Below are positions 9,735 through 18,864 of a DNA stretch of 64,000 bases, in pieces (positions within the stretch are counted from its first letter, which is position 1; every line of letters starts with the position of its first letter). A program made the translations under genes and the position numbers. Source of the stretch: Planctomycetota bacterium (GTDB lineage Bacteria; Planctomycetota; Planctomycetia; Planctomycetales; Planctomycetaceae); assembly GCA_003388505.1 (NCBI GenBank), contig QQVO01000065.1, positions 1 to 64,000 on the forward strand, read 5' to 3'. The notes under the pieces were generated by a model. The model had not been told where the DNA came from. It did not search any database and saw only the letters and a program-made list of their open reading frames with translations.

Positions 9735-11282
9735 GTGCTGGTTGGTTATGTGAGCGATGAAAACTACGTCGCCCTGGCGGGGGTTGATGTTGAGTTCGAG
9801 GCGGGTGGCCGCTCGATCGCAGCGCAGTCGCGCTCTACGGGTGCGATTTATGCTGACCTTGAGCCGGGGACGTATCGCGTCACGCTGTCTGCGGCCGGTT
9901 ACACGGGCAAGCATGTGGAAGTGAACGTCGGCGACGACGCTCCGGTTCAGTTCCGATTGCTGTCGGACCGGATGTACGGGTTCATGTGGCCGAAGGTCGT
10001 GCGAGGGGGAGGCTCGGCCGAGTATTGCGTCCATAGCCCTGAAGCGTTTCGCCTTGAACTGTGGCGGTACGGGTGGGAGAAAGAGTTCATCCGCGGCTTT
10101 GGCTGGTGTGATGAACACGGCCCGCGCGCGATGACGCAGATTCTCCCGGACTGCGACTTCACGCAGACCGGGGTGAACTGGAACCGGACCGGATACACGC
10201 TGCGTTACCAGAAGCATGCGATTACCGCTCCGGAGCGGTCGGGGCTGTACATGCTGCACGCGACGACGCGCGGGGGCAGGTTTCTGTCGTTCCCGTGGCT
10301 TGTCGCGCCGGCGAAACCGCGAGCGAGGATGGCGGTGCTGGCATCTTGCATTACGTGGAATGCCTACAACAGCTTCGGCGGGCGGAGCAACTATTACAGC
10401 CAGGACGCTTTGCCGGAGAGGCCGGTCGTCAACTCACGCCAGGACCTGACGCGGTACACGCAGCCGGACACCTGGCCGTTTGAAGTCACCGGCGCACCGC
10501 TTTCTTTCGAACGTCCGGAGCCGGCGAGCCAGATCCCGGCGGGCGCCGTCATCACCGACACCATCGCCGGGCGAACCGAATCGGCGTTTGCGCCGGGACT
10601 CTGGAGACTGGTCGGCTGGCTGGAGCGGGAGGAGTTCGAGTTCGATCTCTACGCTGATACGGACTTGCACTTCGGTCGCCTGCCGCTGGAGTCTTATGAC
10701 GTTCTGGTGCTCGACTGTCATCCGGAATACTGGTCGCCGGAGATGTACCAGCGTGTGAAGCGGTGGGTGCATGACGAGGGGGGCAAGCTGGCCTACCTGG
10801 GTGCGTGTGGAATGTATGCCGAACTGGAGTTCGCGGATGAGTCGACCATCCTCTGCCGCCGTGAAGGCGAGGCGGAGTTGCGGGGAGAGTCGGAGGTAAA
10901 CCTGCTGGGAATCGCGTATACTCACTCCGGTTTTCAGACGGGAGCGCCCTATCGGGTGGTGGACGACTCGCATTGGGCGTTCGCCGGCACAGGGCTCAAA
11001 CAGGGCGACCTGTTCGGTCTGGAGAGCCTGCACGAGCGGTGTCCCGGCGGTGCGTCGGCGCACGAACTCGACAAGATCAGCCCGGACTCACCGGAGGGAC
11101 TTCAGCATCTGGCGAAGGGAACGAATCCGGAAAATGAAGGCGCGGACGCCGCGATTTATGAGACCCATTCGGGAGGCGCCGTGTTCGCTGCCGGGTCAAT
11201 GTGCTGGCCCCTTTCGCTGCCGATCGACGAGGGGATCTCGGCGGTGACGCGGAATGTATTGCAGAGGTTCTTGGAGAAATAG
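9735..11282 (+). CDS. N,N-dimethylformamidase beta-subunit-like protein
   Basis: A 515-residue protein whose C-terminal two thirds resemble the large-subunit C-terminal domain of N,N-dimethylformamidase. Landmarks include AVLASCITWNAYNSFGGRSNYYS, DTIAGRTES, a DTDLHFGRLPLESYDVLVLDCHPEYWSPEMY region and the closing FAAGSMCWPLSLP. The N-terminus carries a carboxypeptidase-like beta domain (GVDVEFEAGG to GTYRVTLSAAGYTG) in place of a signal peptide. GTG 9735 is chosen because GAGGGAG lies just upstream. Its position behind an acetamidase/formamidase suggests attack on an N-substituted amide, but the true substrate is unknown. No separate small subunit is seen. Confidence 0.7.
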   Translation: MLVGYVSDENYVALAGVDVEFEAGGRSIAAQSRSTGAIYADLEPGTYRVTLSAAGYTGKHVEVNVGDDAPVQFRLLSDRMYGFMWPKVVRGGGSAEYCVHSPEAFRLELWRYGWEKEFIRGFGWCDEHGPRAMTQILPDCDFTQTGVNWNRTGYTLRYQKHAITAPERSGLYMLHATTRGGRFLSFPWLVAPAKPRARMAVLASCITWNAYNSFGGRSNYYSQDALPERPVVNSRQDLTRYTQPDTWPFEVTGAPLSFERPEPASQIPAGAVITDTIAGRTESAFAPGLWRLVGWLEREEFEFDLYADTDLHFGRLPLESYDVLVLDCHPEYWSPEMYQRVKRWVHDEGGKLAYLGACGMYAELEFADESTILCRREGEAELRGESEVNLLGIAYTHSGFQTGAPYRVVDDSHWAFAGTGLKQGDLFGLESLHERCPGGASAHELDKISPDSPEGLQHLAKGTNPENEGADAAIYETHSGGAVFAAGSMCWPLSLPIDEGISAVTRNVLQRFLEK

Positions 11283-11300
11283 TTCTGGCAACACTGTCGC

Positions 11301-11358
11301 CCGGCTCAGTGAGCCCGGCCATTCGGCGAACACGCGGCCTCGGTGAGGCCGCCTACAG
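11301..11358 (+). repeat. Paired palindromic intergenic unit
   Basis: Two short hairpins follow each other: GGCTC-AGT-GAGCC near 11303-11315 and GCGGCCTC (11334-11341)-GGT-GAGGCCGC (11345-11352). Both have an NGT loop, so they look like variants of one palindromic unit. They fill the 105-nt gap before the DapA-family gene. There is no T-run, so a factor-independent terminator is not supported. Confidence 0.5.
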
Positions 11359-11387
11359 CAGGAAAACTTCACACGACAAAAGGCACC

Positions 11388-12320
11388 ATGAATACTGACG
11401 CGATTACTTCTGAGACGCTGGGTTCCTCCGTTGTTTCCGTTCCCCCGCTGGCGCGCAATGCGGATTTCTCCCTGAATCGGGACGAGAATGCGAAGATCGT
11501 CGATCACCTGGCAGCCGGGGGGGTGACGACGGTCCTCTACGGAGGAAACGCCGTTCTGTATCACGTAGCGCTGAGCGAATACGCGGAACTGCTGGAGCTG
11601 CTGCAGGAGATTGCCCACGGCGACACGCTCGTCATCCCGTCGGTCGGGCCGGCTTACGGGACCATGCTGGACCAGGCGGACATCCTGCGGGAGTTTTCGT
11701 TCCCGACAGCGATGATTCTGCCGACCCGGGACGTCGTCACCTCTCAGGGCGTGCAGGCGGCGGTGCGGAAGTTCGTCGAGGAATTCGGGCGACCGGCCGT
11801 GCTCTACATCAAACAGGACGGTTACATCGAAGTCGAGGACGTCAAACCGCTGATGAATGACGGGCTGTTGTCATTCATCAAGTATGCGACGGTCCGGGAG
11901 AGTACGGCCGACGACGGCTACTTGCGGCGTCTGGTCGACACGGTCGGCCCCGAGCGGATCATCAGCGGCATCGGCGAGCAGCCGGCGATCGTCCACCTGC
12001 GGGACTTCGGTCTGGCGGGGTTTACATCGGGATGCGTCTGCGTCGCGCCGCGACTCTCGACCGACATGCTCAATGCACTGCAGGAGGGCGACTACGAGAC
12101 GGCCGAGCGAATCCGGACGATCTTTGAGCCGCTCGAAGATCTGCGGAACTCGATCAACCCGATCCGCGTGCTGCACACGGCGGTGGCCCTGGCCGGGATC
12201 GCGAAGACCGGGCCGATCATTCCTCTGCTGAGCGAAGTCGATGCGGCCGACCGGCCGGGGATTGAAGCGGCCGCGAAGGAACTGCTGGCGGCGCAGGAGC
12301 AATCCGCCGGCGTGGCGTGA
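11388..12320 (+). CDS. Dihydrodipicolinate synthase/N-acetylneuraminate lyase family protein (DapA-like)
   Basis: A 310-residue TIM-barrel class I aldolase family protein. Lys165 in SFIKYAT is in the position of the Schiff-base lysine and Tyr140 in VLYIKQD is in that of the proton-relay tyrosine. The usual GGTTGE-type substrate motif is replaced by YGGNAVLY at about residues 51-58, so it is unlikely to be the lysine-pathway DapA. ATG 11388 is preferred over the upstream in-frame start at 11343. It sits in the amide-catabolism-like run and is followed 33 nt later by a transporter. The likely role is a pyruvate-type aldol cleavage or condensation, or a hydrolyase step. Confidence 0.75.
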   Translation: MNTDAITSETLGSSVVSVPPLARNADFSLNRDENAKIVDHLAAGGVTTVLYGGNAVLYHVALSEYAELLELLQEIAHGDTLVIPSVGPAYGTMLDQADILREFSFPTAMILPTRDVVTSQGVQAAVRKFVEEFGRPAVLYIKQDGYIEVEDVKPLMNDGLLSFIKYATVRESTADDGYLRRLVDTVGPERIISGIGEQPAIVHLRDFGLAGFTSGCVCVAPRLSTDMLNALQEGDYETAERIRTIFEPLEDLRNSINPIRVLHTAVALAGIAKTGPIIPLLSEVDAADRPGIEAAAKELLAAQEQSAGVA

Positions 12321-12353
12321 ACTGCCGCTGATTCCCAGGCGAAGGCGTTCCGC

Positions 12354-13742
12354 GTGTCCATCGACGAACGATCCGAGGAAGTCACGAGCGGCGGCCGGCA
12401 GGCGGTCGTTCGCATCGGCGTGATGATTTTCGTCGGTCTGGCGGCCAGCAGCGCGTACTTGACGCGGCACTGTATTGCCGTCGCCAACACGTCGATTCAG
12501 GCGGACCTGTCGCTCAGCGATGAGCAGATGGGGTGGGTTCTCGGCGCATTCTCGGCCGGGTACTTTATCTTCCAGATCCCCGGAGGTTGGCTGGGGAACC
12601 GGATCGGCAGCCGGGCGGCGTTCCCGTTGATCAGCACGCTCTGGTCGCTCTTCACCCTCTGGACGGCTGCATCGATGTCGTACGCATCGATGCTGGCTTC
12701 GCGGGCCGTCTTTGGAGCGGCGCAGGCCGGCCTGGTGCCGCTCTCCGCGAAGGTGATCAACGACTGGTTCCCGGTGAACTGGAGAGGAGTCTGCAGCGGC
12801 GTCGTAGGAGCGTCGATGTCGATCGGCGGAGTCATCACGATGGGTCTGACGGCCGAATTGATGTTGCACTATGACTGGCGCGAGGTCTTTCGCGGCTACT
12901 CCCTTGTGGGAATCGTGTGGGCGATTGCGTTTTACTTATTCTTCCGCACGCTCCCCGAAGAGCATCCCTGGATGCGGGCCGCGCGAGACGATTCTCCTGA
13001 CAGAGACATTGGCAGCGAACGGGGCCCGACGGCGGACGACGTGAAGACCGAAAGCGTTGCGGCGGAGTTGTCGAGCGGGGAAGTGTTCCTGCATATGATT
13101 GGCAGCCTGACGTTCTGGGGGATCAACGTTCAGTCCTTTTTTCGCGCGGCCGGTTACGGACTGCTCGTCACCTGGTTGCCGGCGTTTCTCGAGTACCGAT
13201 TCGGCGTCTCAAACGACGAGGCGGGCAAGTACACGATGTACCCTCTGGCGGGCGTGATTCTCGGTTCACTGAGCGGTGGACTGCTGATCGACGCGATTCT
13301 GAAGCTGACGGGCAACAAGTGGATCAGCCGCAGCGGAGTGGCGTTCGTCTCGCTGGGCGTCTGCGGGGTGCTGATGCTTGCCGCCTCACAAGCCGCGGCA
13401 GCCACGATGTTCGTTGTACTGATGGCGGCGGCCAGTTATTTCTCCGGGCTGGCCAGTCCTCCGGCCTGGGCGGCGACCATGGATGTCGCGGGCCGTTACA
13501 CGTCGGTCGTGGTTGGAGCGATGAACATGGCTGGAACTGTCGGCGCGTTCATGATGCCGATCGTGCTCGGCTACATGATCGGCGACATCAAGGAGACCGG
13601 CGGAGACTGGAACCTTGTGATCTACTTTGTGGCGGCGATTTATCTGCTCGGCTCCGCCTGCTGGCTCGCGGTGAATCCGAATGATGCGCCGCCGGGTGAA
13701 GCAGTTGGTTCACTTGGCACGGAGAACTCACGTCAATCATGA
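12354..13742 (+). CDS. MFS transporter (anion:cation symporter-like)
   Basis: A 462-residue polytopic membrane protein with about 12 hydrophobic segments. MFS motif-A-like sequence (GGWLGNRIGSR) lies after the second helix and a charged central loop covers residues about 205-245. The early TRHCIAVANTSIQADLSLSDEQMGWVLGAFSAGYF block is typical of the ACS subfamily, which imports small organic anions such as hexuronates and phthalates. The start is GTG 12354. It is the only transporter in the 8634-14706 run and probably imports the compound handled by that run. Confidence 0.85.
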   Translation: MSIDERSEEVTSGGRQAVVRIGVMIFVGLAASSAYLTRHCIAVANTSIQADLSLSDEQMGWVLGAFSAGYFIFQIPGGWLGNRIGSRAAFPLISTLWSLFTLWTAASMSYASMLASRAVFGAAQAGLVPLSAKVINDWFPVNWRGVCSGVVGASMSIGGVITMGLTAELMLHYDWREVFRGYSLVGIVWAIAFYLFFRTLPEEHPWMRAARDDSPDRDIGSERGPTADDVKTESVAAELSSGEVFLHMIGSLTFWGINVQSFFRAAGYGLLVTWLPAFLEYRFGVSNDEAGKYTMYPLAGVILGSLSGGLLIDAILKLTGNKWISRSGVAFVSLGVCGVLMLAASQAAAATMFVVLMAAASYFSGLASPPAWAATMDVAGRYTSVVVGAMNMAGTVGAFMMPIVLGYMIGDIKETGGDWNLVIYFVAAIYLLGSACWLAVNPNDAPPGEAVGSLGTENSRQS

Positions 13743-13748
13743 GTCGAG

Positions 13749-13774
13749 CGGCTCAGCGGGAGCATCGCCCTCCC
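13749..13774 (+). repeat. Short repeat family R8, copy 1
   Basis: The 26-nt block matches 36140-36165 with two differences. It contains two mutually exclusive potential hairpins in the other copy, GGCTC/GAGCC and GGGAG/CTCCC. It lies between the transporter and the amidohydrolase. Confidence 0.55.
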
Positions 13775-13809
13775 TTCCCAACTCACCCCAAACTCTCACC
13801 GACTCAAAC

Positions 13810-14706
13810 ATGCTCTTCGACACACACACCAACCTGATGTGGTATCCGGACCATTACTCGGACGAATTCGTCGAATTCGCCTGGGAGGCCAAGCGGGCCA
13901 AGATGAAACTTTCGCCGGACGTTTATTTCGCGGGCAGCGACGTCGCCGAGCAGAACGCGTTCGACTCGCGGCCCGACCAACTCCTTGAAGCGACGCAGGA
14001 CACCGACAAGGTGATCGTGTTCGGGATCAAGGCCCCCTTCTGCGGGATCAACGCCGACCAGGAGTTGATCGCGCAGTTTGTGAAGGAGCATTCGGACAAG
14101 TTTATCGGGTGGTGTTCGGTCGACCCGAATGACGAAGACTGCGTCGATCAGCTTGTGTATTACGTCAACGATCTGGGACTGCGCGGGCTGAAGTGCTCGC
14201 CGATCTACCAGAACTGGGACCCACAGGATCCGAAGCATCTGCCGCTCTTCAAGAAGGCGGAAGAACTTGGCATTCCGGTCAACATCCACCAGGGGACGTC
14301 GTTCGTGCGGCCCGGTCCGCTGAAGTATGCGAACCCGATTCAACTGGAGGACATCGCCGTCGCCTGTCCCGATCTGCGGATCGTGATCGCCCACATGGGG
14401 CATCCCTGGGAGGATGAATGCGTGGTTTTCATCCGCAAGCACCCGAACCTGTATACGAACATTTCCGCGCTGCACTACCGGCCGCTGCGGCATTACCAGG
14501 CGTTCATGACGGCGATCGAATACGGGGTGGAGCACAAGCTGATCTTCGGCTCCGATTTTCCGTCGGCCACCGCGACGCAGGTGATCGCCGGGCAGAAGAA
14601 GGTCAACGCCGTCGTCGAGGGGACGAATTTCCCGAAGGTTCCCGAGGAGATGATCCACAACATCATCTACGAGAACTGGAAGCGGTTTTTGCCGGAGTAT
14701 GCGTGA
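13810..14706 (+). CDS. Amidohydrolase-2 family protein with altered metal site
   Basis: A 298-residue TIM-barrel protein of the family that includes ACMSD-type decarboxylases and lactone hydrolases. The family blocks are visible: GLRGLKCSPIYQNW, NIHQGTSF, IAHMGHPWEDE and IFGSDFPSAT with the catalytic-type Asp. The first metal motif, normally HxH after strand 1, reads DTHTN, so the second histidine is replaced by Asn8. The start is ATG 13810, preceded by the R8 repeat. No signal peptide is present. It ends the amide-catabolism-like run. Either the metal site is altered or the substrate class is new. Confidence 0.75.
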   Translation: MLFDTHTNLMWYPDHYSDEFVEFAWEAKRAKMKLSPDVYFAGSDVAEQNAFDSRPDQLLEATQDTDKVIVFGIKAPFCGINADQELIAQFVKEHSDKFIGWCSVDPNDEDCVDQLVYYVNDLGLRGLKCSPIYQNWDPQDPKHLPLFKKAEELGIPVNIHQGTSFVRPGPLKYANPIQLEDIAVACPDLRIVIAHMGHPWEDECVVFIRKHPNLYTNISALHYRPLRHYQAFMTAIEYGVEHKLIFGSDFPSATATQVIAGQKKVNAVVEGTNFPKVPEEMIHNIIYENWKRFLPEYA

Positions 14707-14798
14707 AACGATCTCCGAGCGTTGTTGTGGCCGCAGGCGGAAGAGGAGTTCGAAAGGTGGTTGGGGTCTTGCGCTGAGTTGCTGCCGGGGATTCAACG

Positions 14799-16193
14799 TC
14801 AATCGGTGGCGCATGAATCGAACGCTGGTAAAGACACGAGGACGGTCGTGCCCTTCCCCAGAGTGCTGTCCACACGGATCGCTCCGTGGTGGCGGCTGAC
14901 GATCGCCTGGCAGATCGCAAGTCCCAGTCCGCTTCCTTCCGTTTCGCGCCGCGCCGGGTCGGCGCGATAGAACCGGTCGAAGATGTACGGCAAATGGTGT
15001 TGGTTGATCCCGCGACCGTTGTCAGTGACGCGAAGTTCAACGGTTCCGTTGTTGCGATCGCCGGCAACCCGCACCGTGCCTCCTTCGTCTGTGTACTTGA
15101 TCGCATTGTCCAACAAGTTGACGAACAGCCGGCGCAGGCGGTCCGGGTCGACCCCAACGCGACAGCTCGGGATGTCGTCGAGTTCGAGCGACAACATTCG
15201 GGCCGCGGCAGCAGGTTCCAGTTGCTCCGCCACGGCGGCCAGCATACCATCGACGTCGGTCGGGCTCAGGGACGTCGAAGTTGTTTCGGCGTCTTCGCGG
15301 CTCAGGAAGAGCAATTGATCGGCGAGGCGGGTGATGCGGTCAATCTCTTCCAGTTGGCTGGCCAGGACGTTTCGATATTCCTGCGGCGATCGGGGTGACC
15401 GGAGTGCCACTTCGGTCTCGCTACGAAGCACGGCGAGGGGGGTTCTGAGTTCGTGGGCTGCGTCAGCCGTGAATCTCCGCATCTCGGTGAACGACGTCTC
15501 CAGGCGTTCGAGCATCGCATTGAAGGCGGCCGCCAGGCGTGCTAACTCGTCTTTCTCGTGCGGAATCAGCACACGTTGGTCGAGTTGCGAGGCCGAGATC
15601 CGCAGCGCCGCCTGCGTCAGGCGATCGACCGGCGCGAGCGCTCGGCGGGACAGCCAGTAACCACCCGCCATCGCGACAACGATCACAATCGGCGCTGCGG
15701 CGACCAGGACGGTGAGCAATCGATTCCGTTCGTGGTAGTAGGGGATCAGTGAATCGGCCGCCTGAACAATCACCGGCCCGTCAAGACTCTCTGCGATGCG
15801 ACTGGACATCCGGTACGGTGAATCTCCACCGTGCAGGACGTCATCGGTCGATTCCTCGGCAGCATCGGCGGCAAGGCGCGGTACAGGGAAAGGCTCGGCG
15901 CCGACGTTCCTTGACGTGAAGAGGATCGCACCGTCAGGTTTCGAGACCTGGATCGAATAGAATTCGTGCTCCCCAAAGTATTTCTCGAGGGCGTGTGCGC
16001 GACTTTCGGAACTCGTCGCGGACCGGACTTCCAGTTCGATTTCCGCCAGTTCTTCTTCGAGCGCCCTGTCAATCTCAGCCAGCCGGCTGCGCGACAGGGA
16101 AAAGAAGACGAATGCACCGAGCACAACAAGACTGATCCCGAGGATGGCCCCGTACCAGAGCGTGAGCTTCCAACCGATCGTCAATCGCGGCAT
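14799..16193 (-). CDS. Sensor histidine kinase (OmpR-partner type)
   Basis: A 464-residue inner-membrane kinase. Two transmembrane helices, near residues 8-32 and 160-182, bracket a periplasmic sensor of about 125 residues. HAMP follows, then the DHp domain with phospho-acceptor His247 in DAAHELRTPLA. The ATP-binding domain has N-box LLDNAIKYT, G1 DNGRGI and G2 GSGLGLAI. Topology resembles heavy-metal-response kinases of the CusS type, but the signal is unknown. ATG 16193 overlaps the last 13 nt of the response-regulator gene, suggesting translational coupling. The frame is open to 16250, but that start would run deep into the regulator. Confidence 0.88.
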   Translation of the reverse strand: MPRLTIGWKLTLWYGAILGISLVVLGAFVFFSLSRSRLAEIDRALEEELAEIELEVRSATSSESRAHALEKYFGEHEFYSIQVSKPDGAILFTSRNVGAEPFPVPRLAADAAEESTDDVLHGGDSPYRMSSRIAESLDGPVIVQAADSLIPYYHERNRLLTVLVAAAPIVIVVAMAGGYWLSRRALAPVDRLTQAALRISASQLDQRVLIPHEKDELARLAAAFNAMLERLETSFTEMRRFTADAAHELRTPLAVLRSETEVALRSPRSPQEYRNVLASQLEEIDRITRLADQLLFLSREDAETTSTSLSPTDVDGMLAAVAEQLEPAAAARMLSLELDDIPSCRVGVDPDRLRRLFVNLLDNAIKYTDEGGTVRVAGDRNNGTVELRVTDNGRGINQHHLPYIFDRFYRADPARRETEGSGLGLAICQAIVSRHHGAIRVDSTLGKGTTVLVSLPAFDSCATD

Positions 16194-16873
16194 GGAGCGT
16201 CTCCCAGGCAGTATCCAACGCCGCGGACTGTGTGGAGCAGTTTCGGCCACCTTCGACGCTCGATCTTCCGTCTGAGATGGTTGATGGAGACGTCCACAAC
16301 CTTCGTCAGAATACCGGTCGTGTCCTGCCAGACTTCACGAACGATCGACTCGCGCGAAACGGGCTCGTTCAATCGCCGCGCGAGATACTCAAGCAGTTCG
16401 AATTCGCGGTTCGTCAGTGTGATTTCCTCGCCACCGCGCGTGACGCGACGTCTGAGAAGGTCGATTTCGAGGTTTCCGGCGGCGAGTCGCGTCACTTCTC
16501 CGCCCGGAATTGCATCGCGACGGAGCAAGGCGCGAAGACGCGCCAAGAGTTCACTGAACGCGAACGGCTTGACGAGATAGTCATCCGCTCCGCCGTCGAG
16601 TCCGGCGACACGATCCGGAACGGAATCGCGCGCCGTGACAACCAGAATGGGCCGCGAAAACCCTTCTCGGCGCAGTTCGCGGAGGACCGAAAGTCCGTCG
16701 CGGTCGGGGAGCATCAAATCGAGGATGACCGCGTCGAGCGTCTTCGACGACGCGAAGCGATATCCATCGGCGCCGTTGTCGGCGGCGACAACGGTGTAAC
16801 CCTCCTCCTGCAGGCCGCGCTGCAGTATTCGCAGCAGCTTCGGTTCATCTTCGATCACGAGGAGTTCGGGCAT
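16181..16873 (-). CDS. OmpR-family response regulator
   Basis: A 230-residue transcription factor. The receiver domain occupies residues 1-120, with phospho-acceptor Asp52 in VILDLMLPDRDG, acidic Asp9/Glu10 and the conserved Lys in YLVKPF. The C-terminal winged helix, residues about 130-228, has the LTNREFELLEYLARR recognition region and the typical ending HTVRGVGYCLG. ATG 16873 starts directly at the receiver strand MPELLVIEDE. It is the first gene of the pair and is co-translated with the kinase. It diverges from the DUF1559 gene at 17093, a possible target or just a neighbour. Confidence 0.9.
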   Translation of the reverse strand: MPELLVIEDEPKLLRILQRGLQEEGYTVVAADNGADGYRFASSKTLDAVILDLMLPDRDGLSVLRELRREGFSRPILVVTARDSVPDRVAGLDGGADDYLVKPFAFSELLARLRALLRRDAIPGGEVTRLAAGNLEIDLLRRRVTRGGEEITLTNREFELLEYLARRLNEPVSRESIVREVWQDTTGILTKVVDVSINHLRRKIERRRWPKLLHTVRGVGYCLGDAPCRD

Positions 16874-17092
16874 GTCGGGCGCAGTCCTTGCGCACAATGT
16901 CGCTGATCGGTGAGTTCTCGTAAACGCTGCCGGACTTCAGGTAAATTCTTTTTTACTTCGATTCGGCAGGCGTTGACCGATCGTCGCGATCGATTACCGT
17001 CGCCCGAGTTGTTGGATCGAATGCTCACTGTAAGCGATGTGCGGCTGCCACGAATTCGGGGCGCCGCTCCTGCAAAACCAAGGACGAATTCC

Positions 17093-18100
17093 ATGACGGT
17101 CGCTGCAGAAACTCGAGTCTTCCGCCGCCGCGCGTTCACATTGATCGAACTGCTGGTTGTGATCGCAATCATCGGAGTGTTGATCGCCTTGTTGCTGCCG
17201 GCTGTCCAGCAGGCGCGGGAGGCGGCGCGACAGACACAGTGCAAGAACAACATGAAGCAGATCGGCCTGGCGCTGCACAACTATCTTGACACATTCACGC
17301 GTTTCCCACCGGTCTCCGTGATTCCGGCCGGCCGAACGTACGAGCCGTGGTCGGCTCAGGCGCGGCTGCTGCCGTATATTGAACAGGCATCGTTGTTCAA
17401 TCAGATTGACTGGTCCGCCAGTCCGGAGTTTACCGGGAGTCCCCTGGTCACACAGGCGCGGATTCCGATCTACCTTTGTCCGAGCGAGCCCCAGGATCGC
17501 CCGCGTCCCACGGCGGTGCTCACCCATTACCCTCTCAATTACTCATTCAACGAGGGGACATGGTTCATCTACGATCCCGTTTCGTTCGCGATCGGAGACG
17601 GCGCATTCGCCGTCAATTCGTCGTTCGACACGGCCGATTTCGTTGACGGGATGAGCAATACGCTCGGAGCCGCGGAGAACAAGGCGTATCAGCCGAATCT
17701 CTGGGACACCAGCACTCCCAGTACGCTGGGAGTCGCACCCCCGAATACGCCGGGTGAGCTGGCGGCGTACTTCGGGGGGACGTTCGATTTGAACGGCCAC
17801 ACGGAGTGGGTTGAGGGGGACGTGCACGAGTGCGGCTTTACCACCACGTTTACTCCGAACATGGTCGTGCCGTACACGACCGGTGGACAGACGTATGACA
17901 TCGACGTGACGTCGATGCGCGACGGGGAGTCGATCACCTTGCCGACGTATGCCGCCGTCACCGCGCGCAGTTATCACGTCGGCACCGTCAACGTGTTGCT
18001 CATGGACGGTTCCGTTCGCGGCGTCGGAAACAGCATCGATTTGAACGTGTGGCGCGCTTTGGGCACGCGCGCCGGCCGGGAGGTGGTCGGTGAGTTTTAA
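17093..18100 (+). CDS. DUF1559 prepilin-type protein
   Basis: A 335-residue protein with a type IV prepilin leader: basic [18 protein letters not shown] at about residues 12-29, to be cut by prepilin peptidase before Phe with Glu at +5. An amphipathic helix follows ([31 protein letters not shown]), then the DUF1559 (SBP_bac_10) beta-rich domain. It ends in the typical [17 protein letters not shown] block. Planctomycetes carry many such proteins and their role is unsettled. AAGGA before ATG 17093 supports this start. The frame is open from 16910 but the leader would then be buried. Confidence 0.9.
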   Translation: MTVAAETRVFRRRAFTLIELLVVIAIIGVLIALLLPAVQQAREAARQTQCKNNMKQIGLALHNYLDTFTRFPPVSVIPAGRTYEPWSAQARLLPYIEQASLFNQIDWSASPEFTGSPLVTQARIPIYLCPSEPQDRPRPTAVLTHYPLNYSFNEGTWFIYDPVSFAIGDGAFAVNSSFDTADFVDGMSNTLGAAENKAYQPNLWDTSTPSTLGVAPPNTPGELAAYFGGTFDLNGHTEWVEGDVHECGFTTTFTPNMVVPYTTGGQTYDIDVTSMRDGESITLPTYAAVTARSYHVGTVNVLLMDGSVRGVGNSIDLNVWRALGTRAGREVVGEF

Positions 18101-18250
18101 CGCCGACAACGACCGCGAAGGAGGGCTTGGTAGCTTGCCGATATCGCGGCTCTGCGCGGCCGGTCCGTCCCGGCGGCGTCGTTTGGCGTTTTCGCCGATG
18201 TTCCTGGGATCCTTTCGCCGTCGGAACTGCTGCAGCCGAATGAATTCGCT

Positions 18251-18364
18251 CTAACGAGGCAGGGTCTCGCACCATCCGAACTGCCAATCGAAAGCGGGAA
18301 CCGGCTTTCATGGGGCGCTGGAACTTGACTCACCTGCAACAACTTCCAGAAAAAAGGTAACCTG
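18251..18364 (+). repeat. Gene-upstream repeat family R5, copy A
   Basis: A 114-nt element in three parts: a GAGGCAGGGTCTCG hairpin-like head, a variable middle, and a conserved tail containing TTGACTCA, GCAACAACTTCCAG and GGTAACCT. Its end lies about 20 nt before the next start codon (18384), same strand. Copy C (39541-39664, minus strand) and copy B (44896-45005) have the same parts in order. The rest of the 18101-18383 gap shows nothing I recognise. Confidence 0.75.
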
Positions 18365-18383
18365 ATCGACGGGAGGCAATTCC

Positions 18384-18812
18384 GTGCGGCACAGTCGAAA
18401 TGGTCGTGCAATCCTGATTGCGATTTGCGGCGTGGCGTTATTGGGCGTCGTAGTCGCGTGTGTTGTGTATCTCGGCGGTCAATCCGCGCCGGAAGATAAT
18501 GAGGGACGAGCGATCGCCGAAAAGTTCTTGATGCAAGTGCGCACGGGCGAAGTCGACGCGGCATGGGAATCGACGACGGCGGATTTCAAATCGGACGAAG
18601 GCCGCGAGTCATTCCGCGCGTTCGTCGCCGCTCGGCCGGTGTTGAGCGAGAAGGCGGAATTCGTCGCCAGTGAAGAGACGATCGTCCACGGACTGACCCG
18701 GTGGAAATATACCTACCGACTGGGGAGCCAGGGTTCCTCAGCAGAGGAGATCTACGTCCTGCTCACGAACGAGCGGGGCGAATGGAAGGTGGATCGTTTC
18801 GCGGCGGAGTGA
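18384..18812 (+). CDS. Small membrane-anchored protein, NTF2-like domain possible
   Basis: A 142-residue protein. One N-terminal transmembrane helix (residues about 9-31, ILIAICGVALLGVVVACVVYLGG) anchors a 110-residue extracytoplasmic domain. The domain pattern (AEKFLMQVRTGEVDAAWESTTADFK early, a Trp-Lys beta strand and an EEIYVLLTNERGEWKVDRF end) resembles NTF2/SnoaL-like accessory domains such as DUF4019 or DUF4864. GTG 18384 is preceded by GGGAGG. Repeat R5 copy A sits immediately upstream. It converges on the pilus-locus TPR gene. The function is unknown. Confidence 0.65.
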   Translation: MRHSRNGRAILIAICGVALLGVVVACVVYLGGQSAPEDNEGRAIAEKFLMQVRTGEVDAAWESTTADFKSDEGRESFRAFVAARPVLSEKAEFVASEETIVHGLTRWKYTYRLGSQGSSAEEIYVLLTNERGEWKVDRFAAE

Positions 18813-18864
18813 AGTACGTCGGCTTTGACCAGACCGTCGTTCTCGCCGGCGCGAAGCAGTCCTG

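Noticed and set aside
18251-18364. R5 copy A as a riboswitch of a known class
   Set aside because: No match by eye to known aptamer cores (TPP, cobalamin, SAM, glycine, c-di-GMP).
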